The notes under the pieces are model-generated. The model saw nothing but the letters and a program-made list of their open reading frames with translations, made no database searches and had not been told where the DNA came from. Both the position numbers and the translations under genes were made by a program. Positions 1 to 5,010 of a DNA stretch of 5,010 nucleotides are shown piece after piece. Source of the DNA: Cyclobacteriaceae bacterium (GTDB taxonomy: Bacteria > Bacteroidota > Bacteroidia > Cytophagales > Cyclobacteriaceae); the NCBI GenBank assembly GCA_025358195.1, contig JANYKP010000119.1, positions 1 to 5,010 of the forward strand. The letters are read 5' to 3'. Each line of letters starts with the position of its first letter. Positions within the stretch are counted from its first letter, which is position 1.

Positions 1-383
1 AGCGTCATCATAAAATTCAACAAGAAAAATTAACCCTGCTTAAAATTGACAATGGATTTAGAAGTTTGAAAAATGGAATTGACCTTGAAGTCAAACAGTC
101 ATCAATGAATTTTGAAAATGCACTCAAGACATTGACAACCCAAACGGCCAATATGGACCTAGCGAGAAAAGTAGCACGTGTTACAAAAATAAAGTATGAG
201 CAAGGAGTTGGATCCAACCTGGAGGTAGTCGATGCTGAGAACAGCCTGCGTCAGTCGCAAACGAATTACTACTCTGCGTTATTCGATGTGATGGTAGCAA
301 AAGTGGATCTTGACAAAGCGTACGGAAGACTTTTGCCTGCTGCGCGTGAAAACAATCTCTCTAACCAACCTGAAAATAAATAG
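1..383 (+). CDS. TolC-family outer-membrane efflux channel, C-terminal fragment
   Basis: This is the last 126 codons of a gene that begins upstream of the window; the reading frame is set by the codon at base 3 and ends at TAG 381-383. TolC-family proteins form trimeric outer-membrane channels with a long periplasmic alpha-barrel that receives substrate from an RND pump and adaptor. The visible part is mostly amphipathic helix. Around visible residues 64-71 (KYEQGVGS) it has the typical helix-hairpin tip, followed by the family pattern V-x-DAE-x-SL-x-x-x-Q and a long final helix ending in LDKAYGRL. Tyr65 and Gly68 align by eye with E. coli TolC Tyr362 and Gly365 in the periplasmic tip, which contacts the adaptor. 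A short polar tail rich in Asn and Glu follows. A TTG at base 66 could be read as a start, but the family match continues upstream of it without a stop, so the gene is truncated by the window edge. The adaptor gene begins 4 bases downstream, which implies co-transcription. The family call is firm; the substrate is unknown. Confidence 0.93.
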   Translation, partial: RHHKIQQEKLTLLKIDNGFRSLKNGIDLEVKQSSMNFENALKTLTTQTANMDLARKVARVTKIKYEQGVGSNLEVVDAENSLRQSQTNYYSALFDVMVAKVDLDKAYGRLLPAARENNLSNQPENK

Positions 384-387
384 AACA

Positions 388-1521
388 ATGAAAACTAATT
401 TTTACTTTCAATTCTTTGGCGTCATTATCATCGCAGGGCTTGTCGCTGCGTGCAGTGCCACCTCTTCCACCGATAAGAAAGCTCAACTCGAAAAGCTGAA
501 GGCCGAACAAACCAAAATTGGAGGCGAAATACGCAAGTTGGAAGCAGCGATTGCAGAAGAAAACCCTGCGGCTGTAACAGCAAAAATGAAGGAAGTGGGG
601 GTTGTGGAATTATCACTGCGCCCCTTTGATCATTTTGTCCAAACACAGGGTGCTGTCGAAGCGATTGATAATATATTGGTCAGCGCCCGTACCATGGGCG
701 TGATATCGGAAGTAATGGTGAGAGAAGGAGCCTTGGTGGTGAAGGGTCAGACAATGGCCCAGATTGACAATTCCCTGACACTCCGCGGCATTGAAGAGTT
801 AAAATCTCAGCTTGAAATGGCGAATACTATCTATCAGCGTCAAAAGAATTTGTGGGATCAAAAAATTGGTACCGAGGTAGCGTTTCTCCAGTCAAAAACC
901 AACAAGGAGAGTCTTGAGAGGAGGTTAGCGACGCTCAATGAACAGCTTGACATGAGCCGGATCAAGTCACCTATAAACGGATCGGTTGATGAGGTTTTGG
1001 TAAAGATCGGACAGAACGCTGCGCCCGGCCAACCCGCCTTCCGTGTCGTGAGCAGTGAAAAACTAAAAATGAAAGCAAGTGTCTCTGAAGCCTATGTCAC
1101 CTCGATAGAGAAGGGAAATAAAGTGGCCGTTAGCTTCCCCGATATCAATAAGACGCTGGAGGCACGTGTCACATTTGTTGGAAAAACTATCAACCAACTT
1201 TCAAGAACCTTCCCGGTAGAGGTAGAGTTGCCGGCGGACAAAGATTTACGTCCAAACATGTCAGGTGTTTTACGTGTAATTTATAATTCTGCACTCGCGG
1301 CCATCGTAGTGCCTGTGAATATCGTCCAGGATGTAAACGGACAGAAAATTGTCTATGTCGCAGAGCAAGATGGAAGCAAACTGGTGGCCAGGAAACGGGT
1401 AGTGGAGGTTGTAGGTGTTTATGATAACCTGGCAGAAATCAAGAGCGGTCTGAAATCCGGCGATAAGATCATTACGATCGGGTTCCAGGGATTGAACGAC
1501 GGTGAACTGATAAAAATCTAA
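388..1521 (+). CDS. RND efflux periplasmic adaptor subunit (HlyD/AcrA-type membrane fusion lipoprotein)
   Basis: Complete 377-residue adaptor that links an inner-membrane RND pump to a TolC-type channel. I chose ATG 388 because it gives a clean lipoprotein signal: Lys2, a hydrophobic core at residues 9-21, and a lipobox V-A-A-C with lipidated Cys22. The longer reading from TTG 310 would overlap the channel gene and bury this signal. In order the protein has: a charged coiled coil at about 29-59, ahead of the usual fold; first lipoyl half-motif about 95-127; an alpha-hairpin about 130-188; second lipoyl half about 190-222 (RIKSPINGSV); a beta-barrel about 225-305; and a membrane-proximal domain to the C-terminus (VPVNIVQD, then GLKSGDKIITIGFQGL). 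Arg151, Leu155 and Thr162 match the spacing of the AcrA hairpin-tip motif R-x3-L-x6-S that docks on TolC. No Shine-Dalgarno motif precedes the start; the leader is A-rich. The spacer after the gene holds a heptad palindrome. The family call is firm; the substrate class cannot be read from this gene. Confidence 0.95.
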   Translation: MKTNFYFQFFGVIIIAGLVAACSATSSTDKKAQLEKLKAEQTKIGGEIRKLEAAIAEENPAAVTAKMKEVGVVELSLRPFDHFVQTQGAVEAIDNILVSARTMGVISEVMVREGALVVKGQTMAQIDNSLTLRGIEELKSQLEMANTIYQRQKNLWDQKIGTEVAFLQSKTNKESLERRLATLNEQLDMSRIKSPINGSVDEVLVKIGQNAAPGQPAFRVVSSEKLKMKASVSEAYVTSIEKGNKVAVSFPDINKTLEARVTFVGKTINQLSRTFPVEVELPADKDLRPNMSGVLRVIYNSALAAIVVPVNIVQDVNGQKIVYVAEQDGSKLVARKRVVEVVGVYDNLAEIKSGLKSGDKIITIGFQGLNDGELIKI

Positions 1522-1533
1522 AAAAAGACATAA

Positions 1534-1594
1534 GTAGTGAGACTTGAGATTTGAGTATTGAGCATCTCTCTACTCAAATCTCACCACTCAATAC
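1534..1594. repeat. 61-base palindrome made of 7-base units
   Basis: Reading in steps of seven from base 1534 gives gtagtga, gacttga, gatttga and gtattga (all GNNNTGA), then a 5-base centre gcatc at 1562-1566, then tctctac, tcaaatc, tcaccac and tcaatac (TCNNNNC, three of the four TCANNNC). The two halves are inverted around base 1564. In register, 22 of 28 positions pair, including an unbroken 13-base match of 1545-1557 with 1571-1583. Degenerate flanking units (gacataa at 1527, tctccca at 1595) suggest the array was once longer. It lies between the adaptor stop and the RND start, so it would be transcribed within the operon. The stem is AT-rich and has no following T-run, so it does not look like an intrinsic terminator. 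It may be a dispersed intergenic repeat, or an RNA structure affecting mRNA stability or the ratio of adaptor to pump; those roles are inference. Confidence 0.85.
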
Positions 1595-1610
1595 TCTCCC
1601 ATAACTCGCC

Positions 1611-1626
1611 CCTAAAAGAAATAAAT
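1611..1626 (+). promoter_or_regulatory. A-rich translation-initiation region without Shine-Dalgarno
   Basis: The bases just before ATG 1627 are cctaaaagaaataaat, with no GGAGG-like element. A-rich leaders of this kind are usual in Bacteroidota, where Shine-Dalgarno pairing is often not used. The adaptor start at 388 has a similar leader (tgaaaataaatagaaca). This supports ATG 1627 as the RND start; the only upstream in-frame alternative I see is TTG 1558, which lies inside the palindrome and is unlikely. I found no Bacteroidota-type promoter (TTTG with a downstream TAnnTTTG) in 1522-1626, which fits read-through from the adaptor gene. Confidence 0.45.
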
Positions 1627-4600
1627 ATGAAAGACACCGAAAAAGAATTCAGACCCACCAGTTGGTCTATCGATAATAAGGTTGTGATTTATGTTGCTAC
1701 GGCCATCATCTGTCTGGCAGGTATCATGGTGTACAACGGCTTGCCCAAAGAGAATTTTCCTGAAGTGGTATTTCCCCAGATCTACGTTGCCACGGTGTAT
1801 CCCGGGGCGGCTCCCAGTGATGTGGAAAATCTCATCAGCAAACAGATTGAAAAGCAAGTAAAAGGTATTGCTGGCGTGAGGAAGATCACGAGTAATTCGG
1901 TTCAGGACTTCTCGAACGTGATCATCGAATTCGACACCGATGTGGAGGTAAAGGAGGCGAAGCGGGAAGTGACTGAGGCTGTGGACAAAGCCAAGCAGGA
2001 TCTTCCCAATGACCTTCCCGACGATCCGCAAGTAGTGGACATAGATATTTCGGAAGTTCCGATCATGAACGTGAATTTGTCTGGAGATTATGACCTTCAG
2101 ACACTAAAAAAGTATGCAGAACAAATGCAGGACCGGATGGAAACACTGGGAGAACTTCGCCGGGTGGACATCGTCGGCGCACTGGATCGCGAAATCCAGA
2201 TCAACCTCGATATGTTCAAAGCAGCTACGGCAGGGGTGAGTCTCGACGATATTTCCAGTTCCATTGGTTTTGAGAACCGGATTATTTCTGGTGGACAACT
2301 TTCAGTCGATGGAATGAAGCGATCACTGAGTGTAAACGGCGAGTATATCAATGCTGATCAAATCGCCAACACGGTAATCGGTTCAATTAAGGGCGGTAAA
2401 ATCTATCTCAAGGACATTGCTCAAGTAATCGATACACATAAGGAACAGGAATCATTTGCGAGATTGGATGGAAAAAATGTGGTGACCCTGAATGTTATCA
2501 AACGTGGTGGTAAAAACCTTATCGATGCTTCGGATAAGATCAATCTGATCGTAAAGGAATATGAAGACAACATCTTGCCAAAAGGCTTGAAAGTCACGAT
2601 TACCGCAGACCAGTCTGACAATACACGCACAACCCTGCATGATTTGATCAATACGATTATCATCGGTTTTGTGTTGGTAACAATCATCCTGATGTTCTTC
2701 ATGGGTGCCACTAACGCGATTTTTGTTGGTCTTTCTGTGCCCATTTCCAGTTTCATCGCCTTCCTGGTGTTTCCTTCCATTGGATTCACGCTCAACCTGA
2801 TGACACTCTTCTCGTTCTTGCTGGCCCTCGGCATTGTCGTGGACGACGCCATCGTGGTGATAGAAAATACGCACCGGGTATTTGACAATGGAAAAGTGCC
2901 GATCCGCAAGGCGGCAAAAATTGCAGCGGGCGAGGTGTTTATGCCTGTACTTACCGGAACACTTGTAGTTCTTGCACCTTTTGTCCCTTTGGCCTTCTGG
3001 CCGGGAACGATAGGTGAATTTATGTTTTTCCTGCCCGTTACATTGATTGTAGCCCTGCTTGCTTCATTGGTTGTGGCCTACATCATGAATCCCGTTTTTG
3101 CAGCGGACTTTATGAGCGTACACGATCACGATCATAGCCGTAAAAAATTTACGAAAGGCTATAAAGTAACAGGTGCGATTTTTGGCGGAATTGCATTGAT
3201 CTTTTACATCACGGGCTCATTTGGTCTTGGCAACTTTACCCTTTTCATTTTTGGTATATATTCCTTGCACCGTTTCGTACTTGAAAACATGATCTCCGGT
3301 TTTCAAACGAACCTGTGGCCTCGCGTTCAACGGAGCTATATGAGCCTGATTTCACGGTGCTTGGTAGGTTACCGCCCAATCGGTGTCATGACAAGTGTAG
3401 TAGTATTGTTTATCTTTTCAATTTGGTTTACCGGTGTACGGAAACCTCCCGTAGTATTCTTCCCGAAAGGCGATCCTAATTTTATTTTTGCTTACATACG
3501 GATGCCAATCGGTACCGATCAGCGCGTTACAGATTCGATTACCCGGATTGTAGAGGAAAAAGTGGTCGCTACGGTGGGTAAGGGGAACCCTGTAGTGGAA
3601 TCAATTATATCCAACGTTGCCAAGGGCGCTAGTGAAAACCCTTTTGAAGGAGGAACCCAGTCAAGCCCGCACCTTGGAAAAGTTACCGTTGCTTTCGTAA
3701 ATTTTGCAGATCGTGGGGGAAAATCCTCTAAGATTTACCTTAACAAAATTCGTGACGCTGTTAAGGGGATCCGGGGAGCTGAAGTTTCCGTTGACCAGGA
3801 ACAAGGAGGCCCTCCGACCGGAAAGCCGATCAACATTGAAATATCCGCTGAGAACTTTGATGTGCTCACTGCAACGGCTATCCGTGCCAAGAAATACCTT
3901 GACTCATTGCAAATTGAAGGAGTGGAAGAACTGAAATCTGACTTTCAAAGTGACAAACCGGAGATCGTCATCCACATCGATCGTGAAAAGGCGAATCGCG
4001 AAGGTATCTCAACTGCCCAGATAGGTGGAGCCCTCCGGACTGCTATTTATGGTTTCGAAGTATCCAAATTTCGAGACGCGAATGATGACTACCCGATACA
4101 GTTGCGGATCCAGGAAAACCAGCGCAATGACATCAACACCTTGATCAATTTGCCTATAACCTTCCGCGATATGACCATGGGCGGACAGGTACGGCAGGTA
4201 CCCCTATCTTCTTTTGCCAAAATTGAATACTCCAATAGTTTTGCGGGAATCAAAAGAATTGATCAGAAGCGGACCATTACACTCGCATCCAACGTGTTGA
4301 GCGACTTTAATCCGAATGAAGTAGTAGGACAGATACAGCAGGCCATGACTTCATTCAATGTGCCGGATGGAGTACTCATAAACATGACTGGAGAACAAGA
4401 AAAGCAAGCTGAAACGATGGCCTTCCTCAGTAGAGCCGGTATGATCGCGATGGGATTGATCTTTATGATCCTCGTGATTCAGTTCAATTCTACAACCAAG
4501 CCATTGATTATCATGTCTGAAATAATACTGAGTGTCATTGGTGTGTTGATTGGTTTCTCAATCTTTCGAATGGAGATATCCATCGTAATGACGGGGGTTG

Positions 4601-5010
4601 GCTTGATGGCCCTTGCAGGAATCGTAGTGCGAAACGGGATTTTGTTGGTGGAATTTACGGATCTGTTGATCTCTCAGGGAATGCCGTTGCGGGAAGGTAT
4701 TATAGAAGCGAGCAAGACGCGGATGACTCCCGTACTACTTACCGCTATGGCCGCAACGTTGGGTTTGATACCGCTGGCCGTTGGGTTCAATATCGATTTT
4801 GTAACACTCTTCACAGAATTCAAACCACACATTTTCTTCGGCGGTGACAACGTTGCGTTCTGGGGTCCTCTATCCTGGACAATGATTTTCGGGATCATCT
4901 TTGGAACGTTCCTCACGCTGGTAGTGGTGCCGGTGATGTACCTGATGCGCGCCAGGCTAAAGGAGCGGATATTTGGTATTAAAGCAGAACCCGCTGAAGG
5001 AATTGTAGAT
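1627..5010 (+). CDS. RND-family proton-driven efflux pump (HAE-1/AcrB type), 3' end outside window
   Basis: Inner-membrane pump that exports drugs or other amphiphiles by proton antiport, passing them to the adaptor and channel encoded just upstream. ATG 1627 opens 1128 codons with no stop or frameshift up to the window edge. TM1 is at about 19-37, followed by the first porter region (YPGAAPSDVE at 58-67). TM2-TM6 lie at about 343-495, with GIVVDDAIVVIEN at 402-414 in TM4. The second porter region spans about 610-930, and TM8-TM12 about 937-1107. Asp406/Asp407, Arg1002, Arg1032 and Thr1039 align by eye with AcrB Asp407/Asp408, Lys940, Arg971 and Thr978. The paired Asp favours a multidrug-type pump over the CusA-type metal class, where the motif is usually VDA. 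AcrB is about 1050 residues; this protein is longer. About 48 extra residues with two added hydrophobic segments (about 514-532 and 536-552) sit between TM6 and TM7, after a histidine-rich loop (HDHDH, 499-503). The TM11-TM12 loop is also longer. The C-terminal tail is cut by the window. The family is certain; the substrate is unknown. Confidence 0.96.
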   Translation, partial: MKDTEKEFRPTSWSIDNKVVIYVATAIICLAGIMVYNGLPKENFPEVVFPQIYVATVYPGAAPSDVENLISKQIEKQVKGIAGVRKITSNSVQDFSNVIIEFDTDVEVKEAKREVTEAVDKAKQDLPNDLPDDPQVVDIDISEVPIMNVNLSGDYDLQTLKKYAEQMQDRMETLGELRRVDIVGALDREIQINLDMFKAATAGVSLDDISSSIGFENRIISGGQLSVDGMKRSLSVNGEYINADQIANTVIGSIKGGKIYLKDIAQVIDTHKEQESFARLDGKNVVTLNVIKRGGKNLIDASDKINLIVKEYEDNILPKGLKVTITADQSDNTRTTLHDLINTIIIGFVLVTIILMFFMGATNAIFVGLSVPISSFIAFLVFPSIGFTLNLMTLFSFLLALGIVVDDAIVVIENTHRVFDNGKVPIRKAAKIAAGEVFMPVLTGTLVVLAPFVPLAFWPGTIGEFMFFLPVTLIVALLASLVVAYIMNPVFAADFMSVHDHDHSRKKFTKGYKVTGAIFGGIALIFYITGSFGLGNFTLFIFGIYSLHRFVLENMISGFQTNLWPRVQRSYMSLISRCLVGYRPIGVMTSVVVLFIFSIWFTGVRKPPVVFFPKGDPNFIFAYIRMPIGTDQRVTDSITRIVEEKVVATVGKGNPVVESIISNVAKGASENPFEGGTQSSPHLGKVTVAFVNFADRGGKSSKIYLNKIRDAVKGIRGAEVSVDQEQGGPPTGKPINIEISAENFDVLTATAIRAKKYLDSLQIEGVEELKSDFQSDKPEIVIHIDREKANREGISTAQIGGALRTAIYGFEVSKFRDANDDYPIQLRIQENQRNDINTLINLPITFRDMTMGGQVRQVPLSSFAKIEYSNSFAGIKRIDQKRTITLASNVLSDFNPNEVVGQIQQAMTSFNVPDGVLINMTGEQEKQAETMAFLSRAGMIAMGLIFMILVIQFNSTTKPLIIMSEIILSVIGVLIGFSIFRMEISIVMTGVGLMALAGIVVRNGILLVEFTDLLISQGMPLREGIIEASKTRMTPVLLTAMAATLGLIPLAVGFNIDFVTLFTEFKPHIFFGGDNVAFWGPLSWTMIFGIIFGTFLTLVVVPVMYLMRARLKERIFGIKAEPAEGIVD

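Noticed and set aside
66..383. Independent small gene starting at TTG 66
   Set aside because: The same frame is open back to the window edge and reads as TolC helix, so this is the 3' end of a larger gene.
310..387. TTG 310 as start of the adaptor gene (403-residue version)
   Set aside because: It overlaps the channel gene and puts a polar stretch before the lipoprotein signal. ATG 388 gives a textbook signal peptide ending in Cys22.
1534..1594. CRISPR array
   Set aside because: The repeats are 7 bases long with no spacers and are inverted halfway, which does not fit CRISPR repeat-spacer structure.
1534..1610. Intrinsic transcription terminator after the adaptor
   Set aside because: The stem is AT-rich and interrupted, no T-run follows, and the RND gene downstream belongs to the same functional unit and needs read-through.
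1612..2031. Minus-strand ORF of 139 residues covering the RND start
   Set aside because: It is antisense to conserved TM1 and porter sequence, and no family is recognised.
2421..2909. Minus-strand ORFs opposite the RND gene (162 and 140 residues)
   Set aside because: They lie wholly antisense to well-conserved RND codons, have no recognisable domain, and have low-complexity, basic compositions typical of shadow frames.
3704..3934. Plus-strand 76-residue ORF inside the RND gene
   Set aside because: It is out of frame within conserved porter-domain coding sequence, with no supporting start context.
4674..4916. Minus-strand 80-residue ORF near the RND C-terminus
   Set aside because: It is antisense to TM11-TM12 codons, with no domain recognised.

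Overview
The window carries most of a tripartite RND efflux operon on the plus strand. In order it holds the 3' end of a TolC-family outer-membrane channel gene, a complete lipoprotein-type periplasmic adaptor (HlyD/AcrA family), and an RND inner-membrane pump (AcrB/HAE-1 type) that is still open at the last base. Together the products would form one envelope-spanning pump. The RND protein captures substrate and is driven by protons, the adaptor bridges the periplasm, and the TolC-like protein is the exit duct through the outer membrane.

The organism is probably a member of the Bacteroidota, perhaps Cytophagales-like; this is an inference. The reasons are the TolC-adaptor-RND gene order, the adaptor being a lipoprotein with an extra N-terminal coiled coil, the RND protein being longer than AcrB with added hydrophobic segments, and A-rich start regions without a Shine-Dalgarno motif. 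No 16S or other taxonomic marker is present.

Layout: bases 1-383 are the TolC C-terminal part; 384-387 is a 4-base gap; 388-1521 is the adaptor; 1522-1626 is a 105-base spacer; 1627-5010 is the RND pump, 1128 codons with no stop reached. No gene-free stretch exceeds 300 bases. All other ORFs I examined are shadows of these three genes.

The most unusual element is in the adaptor-RND spacer: an imperfect 61-base palindrome (1534-1594) built from 7-base units, four of the form GNNNTGA followed by four of the complementary form TCNNNNC, around a 5-base centre. The protein-coding content is a recognisable efflux system and I see no evidence of a new multi-gene system. The second-look items are the heptad palindrome, the two-helix insertion and histidine-rich loop in the RND pump, and the Lys-to-Arg change in its proton relay.
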